A stretch of 64,000 nucleotides of DNA from an uncultured beta proteobacterium (GCA_903935355.1 CAIZRK010000034.1:62001-126000), one strand, 5' to 3'. Counted from the stretch's first letter, positions 33,539 through 41,571 are shown. The notes: generated from the sequence alone by a model not told the origin. Translations and numbers: made by a program.

Positions 33539-33565
33539 AAGCCCTTAATTATTAAGGGCTTTTTG
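33539..33565 (+). terminator. Terminator after tRNA-fMet
   Basis: Inverted repeat with arms AAGCCCTTAAT and ATTAAGGGCTT, followed by TTTGCTTTT on the plus strand, 14 bp after the tRNA CCA end. The facing minus-strand lipoprotein gene ends at 33584, so the hairpin may serve both. Confidence 0.8.
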
Positions 33566-33583
33566 CTTTTCTAATAGCGGCCT

Positions 33584-33955
33584 TTAGTTCAAAACCTTAT
33601 ACCCACGTCCAGACAAGCAACGCTTCACGACAGCCTCTTGGGCTTGATTACCAGAAAAAGCGCCGCCTGCACCGCCTATGACTGCACCTGCTCCTGCAGC
33701 CTGAACAATGCCTGTTTTATTTCCGCCGGTGACTAGGCCCAATAGACCGCCTACAACAGCGCCAGCACCTGCGCCTTTAGCTGCTGTCTCACCCATGCCA
33801 GACTGCTGCTGTGCAATAGTTTGGCAATCCTTAAGATCAGTCTCATAGGCGCTTTGATTAACGCCTTTCATATCCACGATAGGGCGCACATCCGCCCCTG
33901 CGCAACCTAGCAAGCTCATCAATGCAAGCAAACCTAGTGCAAATAGCTTATTCAT
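33584..33955 (-). CDS. Glycine-zipper outer membrane lipoprotein
   Basis: 123 residues with a lipoprotein signal (LMSLLGC, lipobox Cys at about residue 18). The C-terminal half has two glycine-zipper stretches (AAKGAGAGAVVGGLLG and AAGAGAVIGGAGGAFSG) that resemble the SlyB/17-kDa-antigen class, probably lying in the membrane. Two further Cys (KDCQ and KRCL) could pair. Function unknown; such proteins are usually envelope-integrity components. Confidence 0.8.
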   Translation of the reverse strand: MNKLFALGLLALMSLLGCAGADVRPIVDMKGVNQSAYETDLKDCQTIAQQQSGMGETAAKGAGAGAVVGGLLGLVTGGNKTGIVQAAGAGAVIGGAGGAFSGNQAQEAVVKRCLSGRGYKVLN

Positions 33956-34204
33956 AAAGCCTCCTTTAAATTCATTGCCTTCACTATAAACAATTTCCTC
34001 CCTTAATTAGAATTTCGATGCCAAATTCTTGACTGTTTGGCTCTTATAAATTGATCCAAAGCGCAACTAACTTAGCTCCTTAAAACAGAGAAGAATAGTA
34101 CAGACAAGCATAACCGTCCTAAGGTTTAATTTGGTGCGCGGATTTACCCCAAAATTGATATCCGCACTTCATCAGCTTTTCATGCGTCTTCAGCCACCCA
34201 AGGA

Positions 34205-34645
34205 CTAATCAGGAATGGCACGCTTAATGAATTGAACATTACTGTTGGGTTTGATAATGATATCTTCCAAGCTATGTTTATCTAGAACAGCAAACATCCC
34301 TGCTAAGGCCGAACTCAGGATAGTTTGCAACACACACTCAGACTGAATTCGACAACCAGAATGATCGTTTAAGCACTCAGCTAATGCAAAATCACTCTCG
34401 GTATCTCTGATTACATTACCCAAAATGATGGTTTTGGGCTTTCGCGCCAAACGCATGCCCCCGCCCTTGCCTCTAATTGTCTGAATATAGCCAAGTGTTC
34501 CAAGCTGATTAACTACTTTCATGAGGTGGTTTTCTGAAATTCCATAAAACTGGGCGATTTCGGCAATAGTTGTTAGGCGCTCATTTTGACTGCCTAAATA
34601 CATTAGGACACGCAGGCTGTAATCCGAAAAGACACTTAATCTCAT
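34205..34645 (-). CDS. nsrR: Rrf2-family NO-sensing repressor, NsrR type
   Basis: 146 residues, the size and sequence pattern of NsrR: MRLSVFSDYSLRVLMYLG at the N-terminus, the winged helix IAEIAQFYGISENHLMKVVN, and a wing with RGKGGGMRLA. Three cysteines (CLNDHSGCRIQSEC, spacing 6 and 5) can hold an iron-sulfur cluster that NO destroys, as known for NsrR. It lies next to, and divergent from, the putative NO reductase operon, which has a matching operator upstream (35106-35128). A hairpin with GCGGAT/ATCCGC arms at 34138-34165 downstream may terminate it. Confidence 0.88.
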   Translation of the reverse strand: MRLSVFSDYSLRVLMYLGSQNERLTTIAEIAQFYGISENHLMKVVNQLGTLGYIQTIRGKGGGMRLARKPKTIILGNVIRDTESDFALAECLNDHSGCRIQSECVLQTILSSALAGMFAVLDKHSLEDIIIKPNSNVQFIKRAIPD

Positions 34646-34676
34646 GATGTTAAATCCCTATTTAGCTAAATACTGA

Positions 34677-34774
34677 CACTAGTATCCAAACATTTCGAAA
34701 AGTTCTTGTTGAGTCGGCAATACCCCTGATAGTGATTCATCAGGGTTCTGTCCGAGCAGGACCGAAATGGGGGT
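34677..34774 (-). repeat. 98-bp inverted repeat, left copy (IR-L)
   Basis: Matches the reverse complement of 46143-46240 at 96 of 98 positions; the two mismatches are at 34682 and 34752. Identity stops abruptly at both ends. Inside is a hairpin with arms CCCTGAT (34724-34730) and ATCAGGG (34739-34745) and an 8-nt loop, plus outer ACCCC/GGGGT complementarity. The copy begins 32 bp upstream of nsrR. Read towards that gene, it has the same orientation as the right copy read towards the dnr-like gene. Confidence 0.95.
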
Positions 34775-35105
34775 GACTTCAAACATATTGAGATCCAGAA
34801 TTCTGAGAATTTCGCAAAGAGAATGTCTTTAAACTCTTTTTACAACTGTACTTTGGTTACGTTTCGCCCTAATTACCATATCTTATTAAGATTTATCTGA
34901 AAAGCGTTGGGACACTGGTGAAATACTGGGCATTACTAACTCTGTTGCACTTGGGGCTTGAAACCGCCCTGACTAAAAAATAGAATCTACTCCTCTCTAT
35001 CGAGTTGATTCCCCCAATAACTTAAGAATATTGCCAGAAGCCCTATAAAACCATGCATTTAGTAACCCCTCTTCTCTAAAGAGGTATATAGTTTACTTGT
35101 TATAT

Positions 35106-35128
35106 AAGATGTGCTAAAAATACATCTA
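35106..35128 (+). promoter_or_regulatory. NsrR-like operator
   Basis: AAGATGTGCTAAAAATACATCT followed by A is close to the known NsrR consensus, two AAGATGYATTT half-sites in inverted orientation around one base. The outer arms AGATGT and ACATCT are exactly complementary. It ends 27 bp before the ATG of the first operon gene and overlaps a TATATAAG stretch that could be the -10, which would suit repression. The binding regulator is inferred to be the adjacent NsrR. Confidence 0.7.
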
Positions 35129-35154
35129 TTAAATATTTTATGGAGAACTGACAA

Positions 35155-35310
35155 ATGAGCGATCTAAATACTGAAAATGAGCCCATCCCATTCATGCAGC
35201 AACTGCTAGATAACCCGTTTATTTTGCTGTTTCTTGGTGTCATGATCCCCATGGTGGTCTACACGCTTTGGGGTGTGATTGATATCTTGACAGTCCCTCT
35301 CGCTAAGTAG
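35155..35310 (+). CDS. Small single-span membrane subunit (CbaD/subunit IIa-like)
   Basis: 51-residue protein with GGAGA nine bases upstream of the ATG. Residues about 21-42 (NPFILLFLGVMIPMVVYTLW and on) form one membrane helix. B-family (ba3-type) oxidases have a small single-helix subunit IIa encoded next to subunits II and I, and this gene lies directly before them. The sequence is too short to prove homology, so the role is an inference from position, size and topology. Confidence 0.65.
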   Translation: MSDLNTENEPIPFMQQLLDNPFILLFLGVMIPMVVYTLWGVIDILTVPLAK

Positions 35311-35361
35311 TAATTCAGCACCTCAATAACCCACCACCCATCTGAACTAAAGGATGTCAAA

Positions 35362-35901
35362 ATGAGCGCCATATTACCCCCCTCGGAACGACTTTGGTGG
35401 AAGCATCCGTTAGATCGAGTAGAGGGCACCTGGATTGTGATAGCCCTCATCTGGTGCCTGATTATGTTTGCAATGATGATTGGATGGCATATCTACGGCA
35501 AGCAAAATCTTTCTACCGAAACATATAAGACTAGTCCTGAACTTTTCCTTAAAAAAGCACAGGGAGTCGTAGATAAGTACACAGTACGCACCGAAACTTC
35601 TGAAAATATTCCTGTAGTCGCTCCTCCTCCTGGTAGTGATGTGTACTTAGTTGCAAGGCTCTGGAATTTTTGGCCAATCATTGAGTTTGAAAAGGGGAAG
35701 ACCTATCGTCTTCACTTGACATCGCTTGATTTCAACCATGGATTCTCATTACAGCCAGCCAATATCAACATTCAGATCGTACCTGGGTATGAGCATGTGG
35801 TCACAGTGACTCCGAATCAATCAGGTACTTATTCGGTAGTTTGTAATGAATATTGCGGCATCAACCATCACGCGATGGTTGGTCGTATCTACGTCAAATA
35901 G
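35362..35901 (+). CDS. CuA-containing subunit II of a B-family heme-copper enzyme
   Basis: 179 residues: one N-terminal membrane helix (about 25-47) and a periplasmic cupredoxin domain. The binuclear CuA site is complete: His126 in FNHGF, then Cys161, Cys165, His169 and Met172 in CNEYCGINHHAM. The short length with a single helix matches ba3-type subunit II rather than the two-helix A-family form. It receives electrons from a periplasmic donor, such as the cytochrome c encoded near nirS, and passes them to subunit I 12 bp downstream. AAGGA precedes the ATG. Confidence 0.93.
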   Translation: MSAILPPSERLWWKHPLDRVEGTWIVIALIWCLIMFAMMIGWHIYGKQNLSTETYKTSPELFLKKAQGVVDKYTVRTETSENIPVVAPPPGSDVYLVARLWNFWPIIEFEKGKTYRLHLTSLDFNHGFSLQPANINIQIVPGYEHVVTVTPNQSGTYSVVCNEYCGINHHAMVGRIYVK

Positions 35902-35913
35902 AGGGTCAACAAG

Positions 35914-37614
35914 ATGTCGAACACTACAACTTATAGAACTTGTCCGCGCTCAGGCCTTCAATTTGAGGCAAATGCCGAAAAACTAATGCTCATTAATGCT
36001 GTAGTAGCGGTAGTTTTTTTACTACTCGGTGGAATTTTAGCAATCGGCGTCGTACTTACTCGTTGGCCTGCAGTTCATTGGCTAGAAGCCGATACTTTTT
36101 ACCAAGTGTTAACTGCACATGGTATCGATATGCTGATCTTTTGGATTATTTTTTTTGAAGTAGCTGTACTTTATTTTTGCTCATCAACGCTACTAAGGTG
36201 TCGACTTGCTGCACCAAAAATGGCGTGGCTGGCATTTGGATTAATGTTTGTTGGGGCCATCATGAATAATGTAGCCGTCTATCAAGGAGCATCTAGCGTC
36301 ATGATGACGTCTTATGTACCTATGATGGCCGCCCCTTCCTTTTATCTTGGTTTGATACTATTTGCGGTTGGCGCATTGATTGCTTGTTTTGTTTTCCTCG
36401 GAACCTTAGTAGTAGCCAAGCGAGATAAAACCTATCAGGGCTCTGTACCCTTAGTAACCTTTGGTGCCATTGTGGCCTGCATCATTGCAGTGTTCACCAT
36501 TACTTCTGGCGCAATCATTCTCATCCCAACATTTTTCATGTCAATTGGTCTGATTGATAGCGTAGACCCGCTTGTCTATCGAACCATTTGGTGGGCTTTT
36601 GGTCACTCCTCTCAGCAAATTAACGTGGCTGCACATATCGCTATTTGGTATGCCATTGCTGCCATTGTTTTTAATGCCAAGCCAATGTCAGAAAGAGTTA
36701 GCAGGGGCGCCTTTCTTCTTTACATTCTATTTTTACAACTTGCAAGTGCACACCATTTATTAGCCGACCCCGGTGTTAGCACTGCCTGGAAAGTTGTGAA
36801 CACAAGTTACTTTATGTATTTTGCAGTATTGGCGTCTATGATTCATGGCCTTACCATTCCAGGGGCTATTGAAGTTGCTCAGCGTCAAAAAGGTTATACC
36901 AATGGATTATTTGAATGGTTACGGAAAGCCCCTTGGGGTAACCCAGTCTTTGCAGGCATGTTTATTTCATTAATTGGCTTTGGCTTTTTAGGTGGAATAT
37001 CAGGCGTGATGATGGGAACAGAGCAGCTCAATATGATTATTCACAACACTATTTATGTTCCTGGTCACTTTCACGCTACTGTTGTCATAGGAACTACCCT
37101 CTCGTTTATGGCGCTGACATATTTCTTAATTCCAGTCCTGTTTAAACGTGAAATGATCTCGCCAAAGCTTGCTCAATTGCAACCCTATTTATTTGGTCTC
37201 TCAATGTATTTCTTTTGCTTGGTCATGATGGGTGCTGGTACGCTTGGAGTCTCACGTCGTCATTGGGATATGGCATTTAATGGTGCTCCATTAGCCTATG
37301 AATGGCCTGGTGCTGCTTATTTAATGATGGGCTTAGTAGGAATTGCTGGTGTAGCCGCTATTTCTGGAGGTGCTATATATATCTATGTAACAGTAGGCTC
37401 ATTACTGTGGGGTAAGCGTCTTTCGACGGGGAATGTGAGCTCTGCTCCCACTCCAATTCCTCCTACACCAACTCCAGATGTCGTACAAACCTATGGGTCA
37501 GCAGGGTTTGCTGCTCCCGGTACATTCACATTGGCAATCGTATTTTTAGTTGCATTTATTTTGTATTACTTCATTAACTGGAAGTATTTATCCCAGGTAT
37601 GGGGGCTTAGCTAG
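35914..37614 (+). CDS. B-family heme-copper subunit I lacking the active-site Tyr; putative NO reductase (sNOR-like)
   Basis: 566 residues, about 13 membrane helices. It aligns by eye with Thermus ba3 subunit I through VDPLVYRTIWWAFGH, HHLLADPGVSTAWK, FEWLRKAPWGNPVF and IYVPGHFHATV. Ligands present: His69 (low-spin heme), His231 and His280-His281 (CuB), His385 (active heme) and His387 (low-spin heme). Oxygen reductases have Tyr four residues after the first CuB His (GHPxVY). Here the segment is GHSSQQ, so that position is Gln235. Loss of this cross-linked Tyr is a mark of NO reductases. With NsrR, an NsrR box and nirS nearby I infer NO reduction, probably like the B-family-derived sNOR/CuANOR class. 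Confidence 0.85.
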   Translation: MSNTTTYRTCPRSGLQFEANAEKLMLINAVVAVVFLLLGGILAIGVVLTRWPAVHWLEADTFYQVLTAHGIDMLIFWIIFFEVAVLYFCSSTLLRCRLAAPKMAWLAFGLMFVGAIMNNVAVYQGASSVMMTSYVPMMAAPSFYLGLILFAVGALIACFVFLGTLVVAKRDKTYQGSVPLVTFGAIVACIIAVFTITSGAIILIPTFFMSIGLIDSVDPLVYRTIWWAFGHSSQQINVAAHIAIWYAIAAIVFNAKPMSERVSRGAFLLYILFLQLASAHHLLADPGVSTAWKVVNTSYFMYFAVLASMIHGLTIPGAIEVAQRQKGYTNGLFEWLRKAPWGNPVFAGMFISLIGFGFLGGISGVMMGTEQLNMIIHNTIYVPGHFHATVVIGTTLSFMALTYFLIPVLFKREMISPKLAQLQPYLFGLSMYFFCLVMMGAGTLGVSRRHWDMAFNGAPLAYEWPGAAYLMMGLVGIAGVAAISGGAIYIYVTVGSLLWGKRLSTGNVSSAPTPIPPTPTPDVVQTYGSAGFAAPGTFTLAIVFLVAFILYYFINWKYLSQVWGLS

Positions 37615-37624
37615 GGCTAAGATC

Positions 37625-38521
37625 ATGAGATCTACATTCACTCACGTCAATGTATCGCTCACACATCAAGTGCGAAATGTACTTGGAGTTTTTAAACTGC
37701 GAATTGGTGCGATGATTATGATCACCGCCCTAGTAGGGTTGTTAGTCACACCCGGGGATCCTCTTACAGTGATTCAATGGCTGGTTATTGCAATAGCTGT
37801 TTTTCTATCCTCTGCGAGTGCTGGTGCTTTTAATCAGTATTATGAATATGAGAATGACCGCTTGATGGCTCGCACCCAAAATCGGGCCTTTGTTTCTGGA
37901 GCACTTTCTCGTTCCCCCCTTTGGCTTTGGGTTATTGCCTCATTATTAGCCGGCTCAGTATTCACAACCTGGGCTGTGATAAATGCTATCTCCGCACTCT
38001 TTGTATTTCTGGGAGCATTCTTTTATGCGGTGGTTTATACCGTATGGTTAAAACGTCGCACTTGGGTCAATATCATTATTGGTGGACTGGCAGGCAGTTT
38101 TGCCGTATTGGCTGGTGCTGCTGCCGTTGATCCTCATCTCGGACCACTACCGCTTTTATTGGCATTAGTTTTGTTCTTATGGACTCCGCCGCATTTTTGG
38201 AGTTTAGCTATTGCAAACCAAGCAGATTATGCTGCCGCAGGCGTACCTATGTTACCAGTCGTAGTTGGTCCTAAGCGAGCATCCCAAGTCGTACTCATTA
38301 GCACAATTGCACTTGTCTTATCTTCACTTCTGCCAATTTGGTTTGGCGCTGGACTGATATATCTGATCGGCGCTAGCATGGGCGGAGGCTACTTTATTTA
38401 TAAAGCTTGGCGCCTTGCTAATTCACCCTCTCGAGCAACTGCGCTTGGATCTTTTTTTGCCTCTTTAATCCAATTAAGCTTGCTTCTCGCTGGGGCAAGC
38501 CTAGATAGTATTCTGCGTTAG
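37625..38521 (+). CDS. cyoE: Protoheme IX farnesyltransferase (heme O synthase)
   Basis: UbiA-superfamily membrane enzyme that adds the farnesyl tail to heme b. The prenyl-diphosphate motif reads NQYYEYENDRLMARTQNR, with Glu at the first acidic position, a variant that occurs in some CtaB proteins. YTVWLKRRTWVN and LWTPPHFWSLAI are also conserved. I start at the ATG 37625, just past the subunit I stop, with AGGG upstream. A longer frame from 37550 runs inside subunit I. 298 residues. Its place suggests that subunit I carries heme O or A. Confidence 0.92.
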   Translation: MRSTFTHVNVSLTHQVRNVLGVFKLRIGAMIMITALVGLLVTPGDPLTVIQWLVIAIAVFLSSASAGAFNQYYEYENDRLMARTQNRAFVSGALSRSPLWLWVIASLLAGSVFTTWAVINAISALFVFLGAFFYAVVYTVWLKRRTWVNIIIGGLAGSFAVLAGAAAVDPHLGPLPLLLALVLFLWTPPHFWSLAIANQADYAAAGVPMLPVVVGPKRASQVVLISTIALVLSSLLPIWFGAGLIYLIGASMGGGYFIYKAWRLANSPSRATALGSFFASLIQLSLLLAGASLDSILR

Positions 38522-38529
38522 TCATCTAG

Positions 38530-39492
38530 ATGGAGAGGTTACAGTTATCGCAGTTCACGCCCTCCTCGCAATTTCACATTAAAAAAGATGATGACCTCCT
38601 CATAAGGCAGCGTTATTTACAAAGTATTTTAATATTTATTACAGCTCTACTTTTCTTAATCAATCCAGCATTATCTGTTACAAGCACTGTTGCACAGAAA
38701 GTATCAGCCAACGGGAATAGTTTTAATGAAGATAGCGCTCTTCGTCTTAGTCAAGCTGCTATTGGCACCATTCCTTCTGACTATACTTTTTTAGATCGTC
38801 AAGAGCGACCCGTTCGTCTTGCTAACTATCGAGGAAAACCACTACTTGTTAGTTTTATCTATACCGGCTGTTTTCAGATATGCCCCGCCACGACCAAATC
38901 CTTAAATGATGCTATCGAAAATTTAAAAAGAACCATTGGAACAGATCAATTTAATGTAATTAGCATTGGTTTTAACCAGCCATTTGATTCGCCACAAGCA
39001 TTGCGTATTTTTGCTTCAAAAAATGATATCAATGCTCCTAATTGGGAGTTTCTGAGCCCCCATGAATCTATTGTTGAATCGTTGACTCGCGATTTTGGCT
39101 TTAGTTATGCCAGCAACCAATCGGGCATTGATCATGTGCTAGAAATTACAGTGCTAGATGGACAGGGTCGCATTTACTCACAAATCTACGGTGGTAAGCT
39201 TGATCCAGAGATAATCAGCGCGCCGATATTACAGCTGCTACGAGGTGCTCCACTACCACAAGCCTTGAGCCTATCCGATGTAATTAATCGTGTGCGCCTT
39301 ATCTGCACTGTCTATGATCCGGTTACAGGAAGGTATCGCTACGACTATAGCCTAATTCTAGAGATTGCCGGAGGCTGTACATTCTTGATAGCGATGCTCT
39401 GGCTCTATATTGACGAACGGTTAAAACGTCGCCGCTCACGTAAACAAACGCTTAAAAATAACGTCTCCGTATGTGTCAGGTCACCCAAGTGA
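38530..39492 (+). CDS. SCO1/SenC-family copper chaperone
   Basis: Thioredoxin-fold protein that delivers copper to CuA sites. An N-terminal membrane anchor (about residues 29-50) is followed by the periplasmic domain with Cys114 and Cys118 (GCFQICP) and His202 (GIDHVL), the three copper ligands. A second hydrophobic segment near residues 279-297 and a basic tail make it longer (320 residues) than usual SCO proteins. It lies in the operon of a CuA enzyme, so its target is probably the 35362-35901 product. Confidence 0.9.
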   Translation: MERLQLSQFTPSSQFHIKKDDDLLIRQRYLQSILIFITALLFLINPALSVTSTVAQKVSANGNSFNEDSALRLSQAAIGTIPSDYTFLDRQERPVRLANYRGKPLLVSFIYTGCFQICPATTKSLNDAIENLKRTIGTDQFNVISIGFNQPFDSPQALRIFASKNDINAPNWEFLSPHESIVESLTRDFGFSYASNQSGIDHVLEITVLDGQGRIYSQIYGGKLDPEIISAPILQLLRGAPLPQALSLSDVINRVRLICTVYDPVTGRYRYDYSLILEIAGGCTFLIAMLWLYIDERLKRRRSRKQTLKNNVSVCVRSPK

Positions 39493-41051
39493 TAAAAGTA
39501 CCATTACAGCTTAATTCAAACAATCTTGGTAAACTGATTTTTCAGTGGCTAGATCATATTTTTAATTTAGTATTTGGAGCAAAATTAAATCCACTCTGCC
39601 ACTTAGGCGCTCTGGGATTTCTACTTTTCTGGATCATTGTCATAAGCGGTATTTACTTATACACAATGTTAGACACCTCTGTAGCTGGCGCATATCAGTC
39701 AATCAACGATTTATCACTGAAGCAAAGGTATTTAGGGGGCTTACTCCGCAGCCTCCATCATTACGCGGCAGATAGTTTTATTGTCGTAATGGTCATCCAC
39801 CTCATTCGAGAATGGGTTTTTGGGCATTATCAAGGATTTCGCCGCTTCTCCTGGCTAACTGGAGTTCCATTAATACTATTTTCCTTTGCCTGCGGCATCG
39901 GTGGCTTCTGGATTAGCTGGGATCAACTAGGGCAATTTTCTGCGCAAGCGACTGCTGAATGGCTCGATGCCATTCCCCTATTTGCCTCACCACTTACTAG
40001 AAATTTTTTAAGTATAAATACCGTTAGTGATCGCCTTTTTTCATTATTTGTATTTATTCACCTTGGGCTTCCCTTGTTGTTGTTGTTTGGGTTGTGGTTT
40101 CATATCCAAAGAATCAGTTTTGCCAATATTTTTCCACCACGCACCTTATCTGCGAGCATTTTGGCAACACTCTTCGCGCTTGCTCTACTTAGCCCAGCAC
40201 AAAGTCACCCTCCTGCAGATCTTGCATTTATACCAACAACCTTAACGATTGATTGGATTTTATTATTTTCCCACCCCCTGATGTATGTCACATCACCAGT
40301 ATTTTTATGGGGTTTACTCGTTAGCATTTTAGCCATCTTGCTCTTACTACCGTTTTTACCTAGAAGAAATGTGCCCCCCATTGCTAAAGTTGATCCTAGT
40401 AACTGCAATGGCTGTCGGCGTTGTTTTAATGATTGCCCCTACGCCGCCATCACAATGCTTTCTCATCCACATCATCGCATTGCTAAACAAATGGCTATGG
40501 TTGATCCTGATTTATGTGCGAGTTGTGGAATCTGTGTAGGGGCATGCCCATCATCTACACCATTTCGTAGTGTTGCTGAACTAGTCACCGGCATCGATCT
40601 ACCTCATTCTCCCATCACCCATTTGCGGGCGCAACTTCAAAAATCTTTAGCTCATACAGAAAAAGCGCCAAGAATAGTTGTTTTTGGTTGCGATCATGGT
40701 GTTCGTGTCGATACTCTTCGCGACCCAGATATCTGCGCATTTAGCCTTACTTGTATTGGCATGCTACCACCATCCTTTATTGAATACGCATTGCGAGATG
40801 GCGCATCAGCTGTTTTGATAAGTGGCTGCCAATCAACTGCTTGTGAATTTAGACTTGGGCAGCGATGGACAGAAAACCGAATCTTAGGAACCCGGGAACC
40901 TGCTTTTCGAAATTCAGCATTTCATGTTAATAAGATACAGGTATCTTGGGCTAATGTAGGAGAAGAAGAAACCCTTAGGGCTGCAATAGAAGAACTTAAA
41001 AAAAATATTGGATTCTTTGAAAAATTTATTCCACCTTCAGAAATAACCTAA
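39471..41051 (+). CDS. Cytochrome b / 2x[4Fe-4S] ferredoxin / MvhD-like fusion
   Basis: 526 residues in three parts. Residues about 20-240 are a cytochrome b (b6-type) N-terminal domain with four helices and bis-His pairs in RSLHHYAADSFIVVMVIH and FIHLGLPLLLLFGLWFH. Next come two [4Fe-4S] motifs, Cys312/315/318/322 and Cys349/352/355/359. From about 400 onward is an MvhD-like domain (hydrogenase delta / iron-sulfur subunit) with Cys407, 422, 428, 453 and 458 and the LPPSFIEYALRDGA block. It overlaps the SCO gene by 22 bp; a GTG at 39489 is another start. Presumably a membrane electron-transfer protein; donor and acceptor unknown. Confidence 0.88.
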   Translation: MCQVTQVIKVPLQLNSNNLGKLIFQWLDHIFNLVFGAKLNPLCHLGALGFLLFWIIVISGIYLYTMLDTSVAGAYQSINDLSLKQRYLGGLLRSLHHYAADSFIVVMVIHLIREWVFGHYQGFRRFSWLTGVPLILFSFACGIGGFWISWDQLGQFSAQATAEWLDAIPLFASPLTRNFLSINTVSDRLFSLFVFIHLGLPLLLLFGLWFHIQRISFANIFPPRTLSASILATLFALALLSPAQSHPPADLAFIPTTLTIDWILLFSHPLMYVTSPVFLWGLLVSILAILLLLPFLPRRNVPPIAKVDPSNCNGCRRCFNDCPYAAITMLSHPHHRIAKQMAMVDPDLCASCGICVGACPSSTPFRSVAELVTGIDLPHSPITHLRAQLQKSLAHTEKAPRIVVFGCDHGVRVDTLRDPDICAFSLTCIGMLPPSFIEYALRDGASAVLISGCQSTACEFRLGQRWTENRILGTREPAFRNSAFHVNKIQVSWANVGEEETLRAAIEELKKNIGFFEKFIPPSEIT

Positions 41052-41052
41052 A

Positions 41053-41571
41053 GTGTATAAGCTAAAGACATTTCAATTGATACGACTATTTGGACAATTT
41101 TTGCTCTATGGTGTATTTGCTATCTTTATTGGGGTATTTTCTCAATGGCCAACCTATCAAGTATTAACTCCTAATCAGGCCATTATTAAGTTAAGCTTTA
41201 GCCATCATGGAAAACCGATTTCTGATTGTGAAAAATCAACTGATTCACAATTGGCAAAGCTTCCGCCAAATATGCGCGCACCAATTCGCTGTCCACGCGA
41301 ACGCTCTCCAGTAAATATTGAGTTATCAGTTGATGGGACTATTACTTATCAACATGCTGCTCTGCCAGCTGGACTCTCTAGGGATGGTGCCTCAGCTGTC
41401 TATCACCGGATGGTAGTTAATGCGGGGCCACATCGCATTTTAGCCCGCCTTAACGACGATATCCGCAAGCCAGATTTATACCAATCTCGTGATGAAGTCA
41501 TCACTCTAGATCCTGGACAAATCCTAGTCATTGACTTTGATTCAACAAAAGGCGGAGTAACTTTTCAATGA
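41053..41571 (+). CDS. Hypothetical membrane-anchored periplasmic protein
   Basis: 172 residues from a GTG start directly after the fusion gene's stop. One N-terminal membrane segment (about residues 11-30) precedes a soluble domain probably outside the cytoplasm, rich in beta strands. It has two cysteines (SDCEKS and IRCPRE) and a histidine-bearing SFSHHGKPISDC stretch. I do not recognise the family. Its stop overlaps the next gene's start by 4 bp, so it is coexpressed with the heme-copper-like protein and may help assemble it or bind a metal. Confidence 0.75.
   Translation: MYKLKTFQLIRLFGQFLLYGVFAIFIGVFSQWPTYQVLTPNQAIIKLSFSHHGKPISDCEKSTDSQLAKLPPNMRAPIRCPRERSPVNIELSVDGTITYQHAALPAGLSRDGASAVYHRMVVNAGPHRILARLNDDIRKPDLYQSRDEVITLDPGQILVIDFDSTKGGVTFQ

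Larger units (their letters stand above)
34646..35154. other. Intergenic control region between nsrR and the CuA-NOR operon
   Basis: About 510 bp without a convincing gene. It holds a 12-bp perfect palindrome ATTTAGCTAAAT (34660-34671) 15 bp before the nsrR ATG, the left 98-bp inverted repeat copy (34677-34774), and a short palindrome ATCTTA-T-TAAGAT (34880-34892). Farther right are CCTCTT/AAGAGG arms near 35068-35084 and the NsrR-like box just before the first operon gene. I see no coding sequence and no clear FNR box (TTGAT-N4-ATCAA). Confidence 0.7.

Noticed and set aside
34990-35020. FNR box around TTGATTCCCCCAAT
   Set aside because: The first half matches TTGAT, but the second half does not match ATCAA.
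35914-37614. Ordinary ba3- or aa3-type oxygen reductase
   Set aside because: Sequence automatically annotated as cytochrome c oxidase, but the GHPxVY tyrosine is Gln and the regulatory context is NO-related.
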